Below, piece after piece: positions 42,825 through 51,462 of a stretch of DNA of 64,000 nt (position 1 is its first letter; each line of letters opens with the position of its first letter). The notes beneath the pieces were generated by a model. The model had not been told where the DNA came from, ran no database searches, and saw only the letters and a list, made by a program, of their open reading frames with translations. A program made the translations under genes and the position numbers. Source of the DNA: CALESS01 sp041741455 (GTDB taxonomy: Bacteria; Chloroflexota; Anaerolineae; Anaerolineales; Anaerolineaceae); assembly GCA_041741455.1 (NCBI GenBank), contig JBGSJZ010000055.1, positions 5,124-69,123 on the forward strand, given 5' to 3'.

Positions 42825-44326
42825 TGAAATTGGTTTTAGGAATTAAAACGAATTTGAAGCGAACCAGCTTCCAGGCACTTATTGCGTTTCTTATCCCTTT
42901 TGCTTTATATATAAAGACTCTTGCCCCAACCATCTACAACCTTGATTCTGCGGAATTAACCACAGCAGCGGCCACTTTGGGCCTTACCCGATCCACCGGG
43001 TACCCTTTATACATACTCTTCGGACATATTTGGTCAAAAATTCCGATAGGAGATGTAGGATACCGGCTTAACCTTTTCTCTGCATTTTGTGGAGCAATGA
43101 CCATATCCATTAGTTGGGTCATTCTGCGCCGCTGGTCTGTTAATCCTTATGCAGCCTTTGGAGCATTAGGCCTTTTGGCATGCGCTCCTTTCTTTTGGGT
43201 CTTATCCTTAACTGCCGAGGTGTATACCTTACAAACTGTTTTAATGTCGGGGTTGATATTATCGCTCGACCTTTGGTTTGAAAAACCATCACCTATTCGA
43301 TTTGGGCTGGCAATGCTCTGGGTCGGGTTATGCCTGGGAAATCACCTTGCGACCTTGTTGTTGCTTCCAGGCTGTGTTCTTTTTGTTCTGACAAGATTTC
43401 GAAAAGAACGTAAAAAATTGTGCGGTGCGTGGCTGGGTTTAGTTGGTTTACTTCTTGGATTGAGCGTATACCTTTATTTACCTCTTCGTTACCTTATATC
43501 GCCAGTTATTAATTATGCTGGTATGTATGATGGAGTCGGTAATTTTCATCCTACCAATCTGGCAAGCTGGCAAGGCTTTTGGGATCTAGTGTCTGGACGG
43601 CAATTTGAGAGCCTCATGTTCAATTTTCAATTTGATAAAGTTGTGACATCTTTAGGACTTGTCCTATCCAGTTTATGGCGTGCGTTTCTTGTAATTGGAA
43701 TTGGCCCTGGATTATTGGGCATATATATTCTCTGCAAGAAAAATTGGCAGTGGGGAATAACTCTAGTACTCATGCTATTTGGAAATATTGGCTTTTATAT
43801 TAGCTATCAAGCTGTAGATGTGGAAACAATGTATCTGCCAATTTATTTGATTTGGGCGCTCTTCTGTGGTGTTGGATATCAACAAATTTTCAATTGGCTG
43901 GAACCGATGACAACACTCAATCGGGTGGATGCAAGGGTGTATCAATGGGGCAGGATAATCTTACGGGGAGTATTAATTGGGAGTGTCATACTCGCAATGG
44001 GAGGCAATTGGCAATCTGTTGACCGTTCAAATGATTGGAGTGCCCGACAAATTGGGGAGGAAACATATCAACAACTTGAACAAAACGCCTTATATTTTGG
44101 GTGGTGGGATACAGTTCCTGTAATGGAATATTTACAAGTGGTAGAAGGATATCGCCCGGATGTGAAAGTGATCAATCGATTCTTGATTACGTCTGAGGAT
44201 TTATCAAAACTTGCATTGCTTGAAGCTCAACAAAGACCTGTTTATATAAGCAGTCCGATACCTCTTATTTTGTTGCCTGACTCGATCGAGGTCGGAGAGA
44301 TCTATAAAATAAGTGTGATAAAATAA
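42824..44326 (+). CDS. DUF2723-type polytopic glycosyltransferase-like protein
   Basis: 500 residues with about eleven helices. The N-terminal loop after helix 1 holds TLAPTIYNLDSAELTTAAAT and STGYPLYILFGHIWSKIP, the DUF2723 pattern of GT-C-like transferases, which use lipid-linked sugars and act on the outer face. A soluble C-terminal part (about 420-500) ends the protein. ATG at 42824 overlaps the stop of the upstream ligase-like gene; the longer frame from 42743 lies within that gene. Low GC, like both neighbours. Confidence 0.88.
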   Translation: MKLVLGIKTNLKRTSFQALIAFLIPFALYIKTLAPTIYNLDSAELTTAAATLGLTRSTGYPLYILFGHIWSKIPIGDVGYRLNLFSAFCGAMTISISWVILRRWSVNPYAAFGALGLLACAPFFWVLSLTAEVYTLQTVLMSGLILSLDLWFEKPSPIRFGLAMLWVGLCLGNHLATLLLLPGCVLFVLTRFRKERKKLCGAWLGLVGLLLGLSVYLYLPLRYLISPVINYAGMYDGVGNFHPTNLASWQGFWDLVSGRQFESLMFNFQFDKVVTSLGLVLSSLWRAFLVIGIGPGLLGIYILCKKNWQWGITLVLMLFGNIGFYISYQAVDVETMYLPIYLIWALFCGVGYQQIFNWLEPMTTLNRVDARVYQWGRIILRGVLIGSVILAMGGNWQSVDRSNDWSARQIGEETYQQLEQNALYFGWWDTVPVMEYLQVVEGYRPDVKVINRFLITSEDLSKLALLEAQQRPVYISSPIPLILLPDSIEVGEIYKISVIK

Positions 44327-44354
44327 AAATATGCATTATTCGGAGGGGTAAGTA

Positions 44355-44522
44355 ATGAAATCGTATCGTATATTACTTGTGTGCTTGGTAATTCTGCTTC
44401 TAGGATTTTCGTTTCTTCCTGTTTTTGCCTTTCCCTTGAAGGTAGATGTAAGTTGGCAACAATTTGCCGAGGTCTATACCGATCCAAATACATATATCTA
44501 TTTACCTCTCATACTCCGATAA
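44355..44522 (+). CDS. 55-residue secreted peptide ending in YLPLILR
   Basis: ATG 44355 follows GGAGGGG by about 8 bp and the frame ends at TAA 44522. Residues 1-26 are a plain signal peptide (MKSYRILLVC..., cleavage near PVFAF). A short middle (KVDVSWQQFAEVYTDPNT) leads straight to the C-terminus YIYLPLILR. This tail matches that of the subtilase (VMYFPVIAR) and the kinase (VWLPLVRK) of this window, although this protein has no domain between. It sits 28 bp after the DUF2723 gene in a low-GC island, probably the same operon. It could be a minimal substrate of a surface sorting or modification system, or the shrunken remnant of a larger surface protein. The gene is below the usual length limit for gene finders. 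Confidence 0.65.
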   Translation: MKSYRILLVCLVILLLGFSFLPVFAFPLKVDVSWQQFAEVYTDPNTYIYLPLILR

Positions 44523-44632
44523 TACAGGGCAATGATCTCAGAATAATTCTTCAAAGATTGGAAAATTCTCCTAGAAAAATTTTTCCCCGATCAGCCACAT
44601 AACAAAAAATTGCACATTGTTATACTCTTAGG

Positions 44633-44677
44633 GGATGTTAGCTCAATAATGCTTTTTGGAATTTTGAACTAACATCC
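44633..44677. terminator. Stem-loop between convergent genes
   Basis: GGATGTTAG (44633-44641) and CTAACATCC (44669-44677) form a perfect 9-bp stem with a long AT-rich loop. Confidence 0.45.
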
Positions 44678-44696
44678 TCGTTTAATATCACTTTTC

Positions 44697-45095
44697 CTAC
44701 CCGGCCACTTTGGTGGTGATGTGAAACTCGGGCGGGTTTTCCAGGTGTTTTTTCACAGCACACAGGCGAGCTGAGTTGATCAACGCATCATAATACTTTT
44801 CGGGGAAACCAGCAGGCACCTGGATCTCCAGGTCAATGTCTTCCACCATGCCGGTACGGGGGTTGGTATGCATGCGCTGGAGGATGCGGATGCCATCCGT
44901 GCTCAGGCCGCGCTGGCGGCAGAAGCCCAGCACGTAAATGCCGGCGCAGGTGCCGATGGATGCAAGAAAAACGGCAAAAGGTGCGGGCGCAGAGCCGGTA
45001 CCGCCACCCATCGGGGGCTGGTCCGTCATCACGGTGTAAGGGCCAAAGTGAGCGTCCACCCGGGCGCCGCCGGGAAAATCAATGATCATTTCCAT
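44697..45095 (-). CDS. OsmC-family protein
   Basis: 132 residues with the OsmC/YhfA pattern: Cys in SIGTCAGIYVLGFCRQRGL and in SARLCAVKKHLENP. OsmC proteins are thiol-dependent peroxidases for organic peroxides, but the related YhfA group has uncertain activity. The first Cys position is followed by a second Cys in the helix, fitting the YhfA branch. ATG at 45095 or 45089; the GGAG upstream is rather far (about 14 bp). Convergent with the peptide gene. Confidence 0.9.
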   Translation of the reverse strand: MEMIIDFPGGARVDAHFGPYTVMTDQPPMGGGTGSAPAPFAVFLASIGTCAGIYVLGFCRQRGLSTDGIRILQRMHTNPRTGMVEDIDLEIQVPAGFPEKYYDALINSARLCAVKKHLENPPEFHITTKVAG

Positions 45096-45157
45096 TTTTA
45101 AATCTATCTCCTTGGTTACTTTCTATTCATTCATTGGATGTATGAACCTGTAAAAAG

Positions 45158-46435
45158 TTACATCGCAGCCTGGTTTGTGCGCGCCCCAAGGCTGCGCCAG
45201 AAGAAGTACCAGTAAAAGAAGATCGACAGCGTATACAGGATGATGGTCAGGATGAAAGCCGGCCCGAAACCGTAACGCACCTGGATCCAGCCACTGATGA
45301 TTGGGCTGAAAGCCCAGCCGAAGTTGTTGGACATACTGACCAGGCTGGCGACGGTTGCCCGAGCCGAGGGCTCCACGCGCTCCATCACAAAGGTTTGGTA
45401 GACCGGGCCGCTCATGTTCATCAGGGCCAGGCGGATGTAATAGGCTGTAGCGCTCAAAGCGAAGACCGGGGAGAAGCCAAGCATGAACAGAAAGGGAATG
45501 GAAAGCGCCTGGGTGATCACCACCAGTTGAATCTTGCCCATGCGGTCCGCTAGCGGTGGGGCGATTAATAAACCGATGCCCATGGCGAGCGAACCCCAGG
45601 CAAACATCGAGCCGATCACCGGATCGGGTTGTTTGTATACATTACGAAAGAAGACGTTCATAAACGGCATGATCAGCCCGGCGCCAATCGAGGTTAACAG
45701 CATGGGCAGAACCAGTTTGCCAAAAGTTCCCATGTGTTCTTTCAGATACCAAAGCGGGGCGAACAGACTGCGCTGGGATTGTTCCAGTTTGGGCATTTTC
45801 ATCAGCGCCAGCGGGATGATGGCCAGCACCGCCACGCCCGCGACAATTAATAAAGCAGCCGCGTAGGCCGGGGTGGCGGTCGCATCCACCTTCAGGAAAG
45901 AACCCATCCAGGTGGGCAGGTAGCCGCCCAGCCAGTTGCCGACAAAGCCGGAGGCCATCTGCAACCCGGAACTGAAGCTGAATAAATAGGTGCGTTCTTT
46001 CTCGGTGGAGTTTTCCATCAAGAAAGGTCCCATGGTCACGCCGGAAAGGCTTTGACCGACACCCATCAGGACACTCATCAGGATGAACATCGGTGCGGAT
46101 GGCAGCAGCACCATGATAAACACAGCCACGACTACGGCCAAATTTCCAATCAGCAAGGATTGTTTGCGTCCCAGGCGGTCTGCCAGGTAGCCCATTGGCA
46201 GGGCGACGATCAGTGCCGTCAGGCTGGAGGTGGTGATCAGCGAACCGAGCAGGGTCTCGTCGTAGTTCATGCTTAGAACAAAGAAGTTGAAGAGCAGGCG
46301 ATACACGCCGAAAGCTGCCCCGGCAATGATGGCGTTTAGCAAATAAAGCCGGGCATTGGGGTGAAATGACCCTACCCGGTCAACATAGGTTGCCAGCACG
46401 CCGCGCAGGCGCGCCCCGAACGAAGATTGATTCAT
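45158..46435 (-). CDS. Major-facilitator-superfamily transporter
   Basis: 425-residue transporter with twelve helices. The loop 2-3 motif GYLADRLGRKQS is the MFS signature, repeated in weaker form in the second half (PPLADRMGKIQL). ATG at 46435 has GGAG 6 bp upstream and an N-terminus of normal length; the longer frame to 46537 lies in the upstream gene. It follows an ArsR-type regulator gene by 13 bp, so it is probably controlled by it. Substrate unknown. Confidence 0.92.
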   Translation of the reverse strand: MNQSSFGARLRGVLATYVDRVGSFHPNARLYLLNAIIAGAAFGVYRLLFNFFVLSMNYDETLLGSLITTSSLTALIVALPMGYLADRLGRKQSLLIGNLAVVVAVFIMVLLPSAPMFILMSVLMGVGQSLSGVTMGPFLMENSTEKERTYLFSFSSGLQMASGFVGNWLGGYLPTWMGSFLKVDATATPAYAAALLIVAGVAVLAIIPLALMKMPKLEQSQRSLFAPLWYLKEHMGTFGKLVLPMLLTSIGAGLIMPFMNVFFRNVYKQPDPVIGSMFAWGSLAMGIGLLIAPPLADRMGKIQLVVITQALSIPFLFMLGFSPVFALSATAYYIRLALMNMSGPVYQTFVMERVEPSARATVASLVSMSNNFGWAFSPIISGWIQVRYGFGPAFILTIILYTLSIFFYWYFFWRSLGARTNQAAM

Positions 46436-46448
46436 CCAGACTCCAGGA

Positions 46449-47513
46449 TCAGGTACGGGGATTATCGATAAAGATTTGCAGTTCCCCCAGGTGCTCTTGC
46501 AGCACCTCACGGCGCAGGGTGTAACGGCGCTCGCCATCGGCCTGCAAAGTAACTGCCACCAGCCCGGCCAGGCGCAGGGCGTTCAAGTGGTGGATGACCG
46601 TCGGTGGGCGCAGGCGCAAGCGGTGGGCCAGTTCGGTCGGGTTTAGTGGTTGGGCACTCAGGTGGCGTAGGATACGCAGGCGGGTCGGGTCTGCCAGAGC
46701 TTTCAGGGCATCTACCAGCGTCTCCGGCAGGGAACCGCCTGGGACGATGGTCTGGGCTTTTGGCCGGCTGCCAAAAATTATCATCACCTTGCCAGTCGCC
46801 AACCGGGCATTGAAGATCAGTGGGGAGCTCCAGAAAGAAGGCACCAGCACAATCTCTTCAGCCATGTACCAGGTTTCGGATTGCACACCATGGGACAACA
46901 GCTCAAACAACTCAGGCAGGGGTAGTTGGATGGCTTGGGAGCGCGCCTCAGCCAGACCGGAAGCCAGGGCAGGCCGAATGCGGCGTTCTTCCTCTTCAAA
47001 GAACACGGAATAATAGCTATTCAGAGCTTGCAGATAGTCTTCACCAAAACCTTCCGACCGGCTCCAGGCTTTGCACAATTCCACTGCGGCCTGGGGTCGC
47101 AGTATTGCCGAGCGGCGGGCTAATTCATTACTGACCAGTTGCACATCTTCGGCAGTATAGGCTACGTTCAGTTGCATTTTGCGGGTGACTGCCAAAAATT
47201 CGGCAGAGGCATCGATATTGCGGGTGATGGCCGCCAGGCGCTCACTGGCTGGCAGGGCTGCCAGGGCCTGCAATGCTGCCGGCGCGGAGCGATCTTCGCC
47301 GATCGAACACAACCAGAGCAGGGGAGCGGTCAGGAAGCTTTGGGCATCTTCCAGGAATTCCCGCTCGGGTTGCGGCAGGCGTGAACGTACTCCAGCTGCC
47401 CACGAGGCGCGCAGGCCAAAACGGTCCGGGTGGTGCAGCACATACAGGCTGATGAACAGGTCGAAGGCGGTTCCACTGATCCAGGTTAATTGAGGTGGTT
47501 TTTGTAATTCCAT
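46449..47513 (-). CDS. ArsR-type winged-helix regulator with large N-terminal domain
   Basis: 354 residues. The C-terminal 80 residues are an ArsR-like helix-turn-helix (LADPTRLRILRHLSAQPLNP, ELAHRLRLRPPTVIHHLNAL); the N-terminal 250 residues are helical and resemble DUF5937-type sensor regions found in similar Actinobacteria and Chloroflexi regulators. No metal-binding Cys pair is seen in the HTH. ATG at 47513 follows GGGAG. Likely regulates the MFS gene directly downstream. Confidence 0.85.
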   Translation of the reverse strand: MELQKPPQLTWISGTAFDLFISLYVLHHPDRFGLRASWAAGVRSRLPQPEREFLEDAQSFLTAPLLWLCSIGEDRSAPAALQALAALPASERLAAITRNIDASAEFLAVTRKMQLNVAYTAEDVQLVSNELARRSAILRPQAAVELCKAWSRSEGFGEDYLQALNSYYSVFFEEEERRIRPALASGLAEARSQAIQLPLPELFELLSHGVQSETWYMAEEIVLVPSFWSSPLIFNARLATGKVMIIFGSRPKAQTIVPGGSLPETLVDALKALADPTRLRILRHLSAQPLNPTELAHRLRLRPPTVIHHLNALRLAGLVAVTLQADGERRYTLRREVLQEHLGELQIFIDNPRT

Positions 47514-47747
47514 GGCAGATTCTCCCAGCGCGTTAGATGATAATCTAATTTTTTGGTTTACACAAGTGACACTCGTCATGCTGAATTGGATGAATTCCAG
47601 ATGTTTCCTGAAAAAGTCTTGTCATGTCGTCCAAAGTTGGGCATTCTTTTACCAGATCATTGGGCTGATCAAACACTCTGATGGCCTCTCAAAATTGTGA
47701 TAAACTCAATTTTGGCCATCATCTTGTTTTCGGAGGTTCTTATCAAA

Positions 47748-48302
47748 ATGCATGAGAAGCGGAGTACCTATTCAGTCGATATTGCCGGTGTTCATCGGGA
47801 ACTGCCGTTGTTCGAGGTGAAACCCGGCCTGCGAATTGCCATTCTTAACATTCTGGGTGACACCGAGCTGGTGCAGGCTTGCGCCATCAGCCTGGCGGAG
47901 AAATTGAAGTCTGTCCAATACGATGTGCTGGTGACGGCTGAATCAAAATCCATCCCGCTGGCCCATGCGCTCTCGGTTACTACAGGCAAGCCGTACGTCA
48001 TCCTGCGCAAGAGCTACAAGCCCTACATGGGCAACGCCCTGCAGGCAGAAACACTCTCCATTACCACTGGCCAACCGCAGACCCTGTTCCTGGATGAGAA
48101 AGATCGCCAGTTAATGGAAGGCAAGCAAGTGGTCATCCTGGATGATGTGATCAGCACCGGTTCCACCCTGCAGGGGATGCGCCTGTTGATGGGCAAAGCC
48201 GATGCCCGCATAATCGCCGAGGCAGCCATCTTCACCGAGGGCGAGCGCGCCAAATGGTCAGATGTCATTTCGCTTGGTCATTTACCTGTTTTTTCGGACT
48301 AA
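47748..48302 (+). CDS. Phosphoribosyltransferase, adenine PRTase-like
   Basis: 184 residues with the PRPP loop VVILDDVISTGSTL (about 132-145) and an N-terminal region (LFEVKPGLRIAILNILGDTE) closer to adenine/xanthine phosphoribosyltransferases than to OMP PRTase. Substrate base uncertain. GGAGG lies 12 bp before ATG 47748. It has a terminator immediately after. Divergent from the ArsR-MFS operon. Confidence 0.88.
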   Translation: MHEKRSTYSVDIAGVHRELPLFEVKPGLRIAILNILGDTELVQACAISLAEKLKSVQYDVLVTAESKSIPLAHALSVTTGKPYVILRKSYKPYMGNALQAETLSITTGQPQTLFLDEKDRQLMEGKQVVILDDVISTGSTLQGMRLLMGKADARIIAEAAIFTEGERAKWSDVISLGHLPVFSD

Positions 48303-48320
48303 ATCGAACAGCAAGATACC

Positions 48321-48357
48321 AAAAATCACCCGGCCTGCAAAGCCGGGTGATTTTTTT
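48321..48357. terminator. Bidirectional rho-independent terminator
   Basis: A 12-bp stem (48323-48334 with 48342-48353) with seven T on the plus side and five on the minus side, between convergent genes. Confidence 0.93.
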
Positions 48358-48367
48358 GGATGGGATT

Positions 48368-49069
48368 TCAAATAATTCGGTTCAATAAACCAATCAGCGT
48401 TCGCATGATTCCCTGCGCCCGGCTGCGGAAAATTTCAGGATTACCGTAGGCTTCCCCGCCGGTTGTGCTGACTACATCAGTCACCCCACGCAGGATCAGG
48501 CAGGGCAAGTTGTGGCGGTCGGCCACCCAGGCTATTGCCCCGGATTCCCAGTCTGCTGCCACCGCGTTGTATTGTTCCACCAGGCTGGGTATTTCTGCTG
48601 CCAGGATGTCCCGATCGGCTGAGACTAGGCGCACCCGGCGCAGCGGGATGGGCAGCCCGGCTGGCAATCCGACCCAGCGCGGCCGGCAGGTGAAGTGTTG
48701 GATGGCGGCCTGCGGGTCACCCATTTGCTCGATGATATCGTAGATTACAGTTTCTTCAGCCAGCAGGATCTCCCCCGGTTCGGCCAGACCGGCAAACCCG
48801 CCACAGGTACCCAGATTGATCAAGCGTTGCGGTTGCCAGCGGCTGATGGCATACTCCGTCGAGGCGGCCGCGGCCACCTTGCCCCAGCCCCCGTGCAGAA
48901 AAACCACCCGTTGTTGGTGAATGCGCGCTTCAAACCACTCGCCATACGGGCAGTGGTCAACGGGTGTCCTGCCGGGCAGCTCTGACGCCAGTTCCGGGAA
49001 TAAAGCGCGCCACTCCGCTCCAGCCGAGATTAGTACAATTGCCGTTATTGTGTCAGTCATGGTAAGCAT
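48368..49069 (-). CDS. Nucleoside phosphorylase-superfamily nucleosidase
   Basis: 233 residues with the MTA/SAH-nucleosidase fold: LINLGTCGGFAG, GEILLAEETVIYDI and the C-terminal VAADWESGAIAWVADRHN (E in the MES-like position is replaced by WES) and RGVTDVVS. Substrate likely a 5'-thio- or purine nucleoside. The start is uncertain: ATG 49069 or 49060, neither with a clear ribosome site. Convergent with the phosphoribosyltransferase gene, both purine-related. Confidence 0.85.
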   Translation of the reverse strand: MLTMTDTITAIVLISAGAEWRALFPELASELPGRTPVDHCPYGEWFEARIHQQRVVFLHGGWGKVAAAASTEYAISRWQPQRLINLGTCGGFAGLAEPGEILLAEETVIYDIIEQMGDPQAAIQHFTCRPRWVGLPAGLPIPLRRVRLVSADRDILAAEIPSLVEQYNAVAADWESGAIAWVADRHNLPCLILRGVTDVVSTTGGEAYGNPEIFRSRAQGIMRTLIGLLNRII

Positions 49070-49181
49070 GTTTTCGTCTGGTATTGTTGAGTTTGTGAAC
49101 TCGTGGATTCGTCATTGAATAGTATCCAAATCCGGTATCCGCAGAAAAAATTAAAATTTTTGGACCTCAACCATGCCAGCC

Positions 49182-49715
49182 TCAGCTCTCTGGGGATAAT
49201 CGCCCTTCAAGATAGGAATTCAAGATCATCAAGGCCTGTTCGGCAAAGACGGCTTTATTTTCCTGCCGGTTGCCCTGGCAAAAGATTTTAAACGTATGTT
49301 CGCCGGTTGGCGTCGAAAGCCCCACCCAGGCCAGCCCGATCGGTTTATCGGGCAATCCACCACCTGGGCCGGCGATTCCCGTAATGGAAAGGCCAATCAC
49401 ATGATCCTGCCCAAAATCCGCAGAGAAAATTCGCCGGACCCCCTGTGCCAGTTCCAGGGCGGTTTCCTGGCTGACGGCGCCATAGGTCATCAGGGTCTCG
49501 TGCTGCACACCTATCAGGCGTTCTTTGGCTTCATAAGCATAGGCGACGACACTGCCCAGGTAATAACCCGAACTGCCCGGGATGTTGGTAATGCGATGAC
49601 CGATCAAACCACCGGTGCACGATTCCACCAAAGCCAACTTCAAGTTTTGCCTGCGCAATAACTCGCCGATCCGGTATTCAAGCACCGATTCCAGTAATTT
49701 TCCGTTCATTGTCAT
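49182..49715 (-). CDS. pncC: CinA C-terminal domain protein, NMN amidase
   Basis: 177 residues corresponding to the stand-alone CinA_C/PncC family: ALVESCTGGLIGHRITN (about 30-46) with the conserved Ser-Cys-Thr-Gly-Gly loop, YGAVSQETALELAQGVR and GITGIAGPGGGLPDKPIGLAWVG (in part GPGGGLPDKPIG). PncC deamidates nicotinamide mononucleotide to feed NAD recycling. The start is ATG 49715 or 49709. The NAD-synthetase pair lies 33 kb away. Confidence 0.93.
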   Translation of the reverse strand: MTMNGKLLESVLEYRIGELLRRQNLKLALVESCTGGLIGHRITNIPGSSGYYLGSVVAYAYEAKERLIGVQHETLMTYGAVSQETALELAQGVRRIFSADFGQDHVIGLSITGIAGPGGGLPDKPIGLAWVGLSTPTGEHTFKIFCQGNRQENKAVFAEQALMILNSYLEGRLSPES

Positions 49716-49823
49716 GCTGAGATTTTACCCCTGAAACACCCCTAGGGCGAGGGAAGGTTGTTGTCTGGACAGTGTGACAAATGTCCCATATTAATTCAGT
49801 TTGTTAACCATCCTGTCGAATGG

Positions 49824-49851
49824 TTGTTTTTTGCAAAACATTTTGTACAAT
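49824..49851 (+). promoter_or_regulatory. Probable promoter of the PP2C-type phosphatase gene
   Basis: TTGTTT at 49824-49829 and TACAAT at 49846-49851, 16 bp apart. It supports the start at 49935 rather than the longer frame from 49758. Confidence 0.5.
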
Positions 49852-49934
49852 ATGCTTATGGAACCGGGCAAATCTCGGTAGAGTTGGTCTGGACATTTCC
49901 AGATCCCCACGGAGGCCTTCACAGGGTAATCAAG

Positions 49935-51320
49935 ATGTCACCAAGATTAGATCAGACTCGTCAGGATCCGGAGATCTCTCCGCTAAATATTCAAACTCTT
50001 GCAAAGGCAGCTGCAGCCCGAGGGGATTGGGAATCGGCTGTCCGTTATTACGCCCGGTGTGAGGAACAGCGCAATGCCGAGCTGGCGCTCATCAATAGCG
50101 TGCAGGAAGGCCTTTCCTCCCAGATGCAGATGCAGGCGATCTACACCCTGATTGGCGATAAGCTACGCGACACTTTTGATGCCCAGGTGGTGATGATCTC
50201 GCAATATGACCCGCAGACCAATATGGTTTTTCATCACTATGCTATCGAGCGCGGTCAGCACTTGAACCTGACCCAGTGGAGCCCGATTGATAGTTCCCGG
50301 CTAAATGTAGTCAGGACACGGAAACCGTTCATGATCAATCCGGATGAAATCAACCGTTTGGTGGATTCTGGCAGGATGTCGGTGGTGCCGGGCACTGAAC
50401 TGCCGAAAACCTGGCTGGGGGTGCCGATGGTCGTCGGCGACCAGGTGGTGGGAATTGTCAGCCTGCAAAACCTGGATAAAGAGAACGCTTTTTCGGAATC
50501 CGATATCAACCTGCTGTCCGCGCTGACCAACAGCATGAGCCAGTCGCTGGAGAATGCCCGCCTGTTCAATGAGACCCAGCGCCTGCTGAGATTGCTGGAA
50601 GGCGAGATAGAAATCGCCCGCCAGACGCAGCAAAGCATCCTACCGATGCGGCCGCCCAACCGGCCGGGGTATGACTTTGGCTCGCTGATCATTTCCGCTC
50701 GGGCGGTCAGCGGAGATTTTTACGATTTCATCCCTTTTGGTCGCCACAGGCTGGGGATCGTGGTCGGGGATGTGTCTGATAAGGGCCTGCACGCCGCCCT
50801 GTTCATGGCGTTGACCTTCAGTCTCCTGCGGGCCGAAGCCGGGCGCGGTGATGACCTGGCCGGTACGTTATTGAACGTCAATCGTTACCTGCTCAAGATG
50901 AACGCTGCCAGCATGTTTGTCACCTTGCTTTTTGCCATTCTGGATCTACGCAACGGCCAGTTGAATTATGTGCGGGCCGGGCATCTGCCACCCATCCTGC
51001 TGAATGCTGATGGCCAGCCGCTAAAGGTGGCGATTAGCGAGGCCCAGCCACTGGGGCTGTATCCAGAGATTCACCTGGACCGCCAGCAATACACCCTTCC
51101 AGCGGGTGGGTTGGTATTGCTATTCAGTGATGGGTTAAATGAAGCGACCGACCCGCAGGGCAATGAATTCGGATTGGAACGCATCCGCCAGCAACTGACC
51201 GCCCACCGAGCGGAACCTGCGCAGATGGTCTGCGAACACCTCTGGCAGGCGATCCGGGCGCACAGCGCTCCAGACCCACACCAGGATGATTTTACGGCGG
51301 TAGTGGTCAAACGCAATTAA
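49935..51320 (+). CDS. GAF-domain SpoIIE/RsbU-type protein phosphatase
   Basis: 461 residues: a short N-terminal helix-rich region, a GAF domain (about 60-215), a coiled-coil linker (about 215-240) and a PP2C/SpoIIE domain (about 255-455) with SGDFYDF, VVGDVSDKGLHAALFMAL, LNYVRAGHLPPILL and GLVLLFSDGLNEATD. Acidic metal-binding residues (D in GDVSDKG and SDG) are present. Proteins like this dephosphorylate anti-sigma-factor antagonists in stress signalling. A kinase with this ligand is not visible nearby, so the target is unknown. Confidence 0.93.
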   Translation: MSPRLDQTRQDPEISPLNIQTLAKAAAARGDWESAVRYYARCEEQRNAELALINSVQEGLSSQMQMQAIYTLIGDKLRDTFDAQVVMISQYDPQTNMVFHHYAIERGQHLNLTQWSPIDSSRLNVVRTRKPFMINPDEINRLVDSGRMSVVPGTELPKTWLGVPMVVGDQVVGIVSLQNLDKENAFSESDINLLSALTNSMSQSLENARLFNETQRLLRLLEGEIEIARQTQQSILPMRPPNRPGYDFGSLIISARAVSGDFYDFIPFGRHRLGIVVGDVSDKGLHAALFMALTFSLLRAEAGRGDDLAGTLLNVNRYLLKMNAASMFVTLLFAILDLRNGQLNYVRAGHLPPILLNADGQPLKVAISEAQPLGLYPEIHLDRQQYTLPAGGLVLLFSDGLNEATDPQGNEFGLERIRQQLTAHRAEPAQMVCEHLWQAIRAHSAPDPHQDDFTAVVVKRN

Positions 51321-51462
51321 TGGATGGTTTTTAGTAGCAACCAACCGGCTGGATGTTTGTACAATGAACATACCCATCCCCTTATGATCCGGTTCAGACC
51401 CGAGAAACTCATTCTCTCCCTCCAATTTGGCGAAAAAAACTGTTCCTGAGAAAAAGTATCCC

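Noticed and set aside
44355..44522. Classical LPXTG or PEP-CTERM sorting signal on the small peptide
   Set aside because: There is no LPXTG or PEP motif and no hydrophobic helix plus basic tail after YLPLILR.
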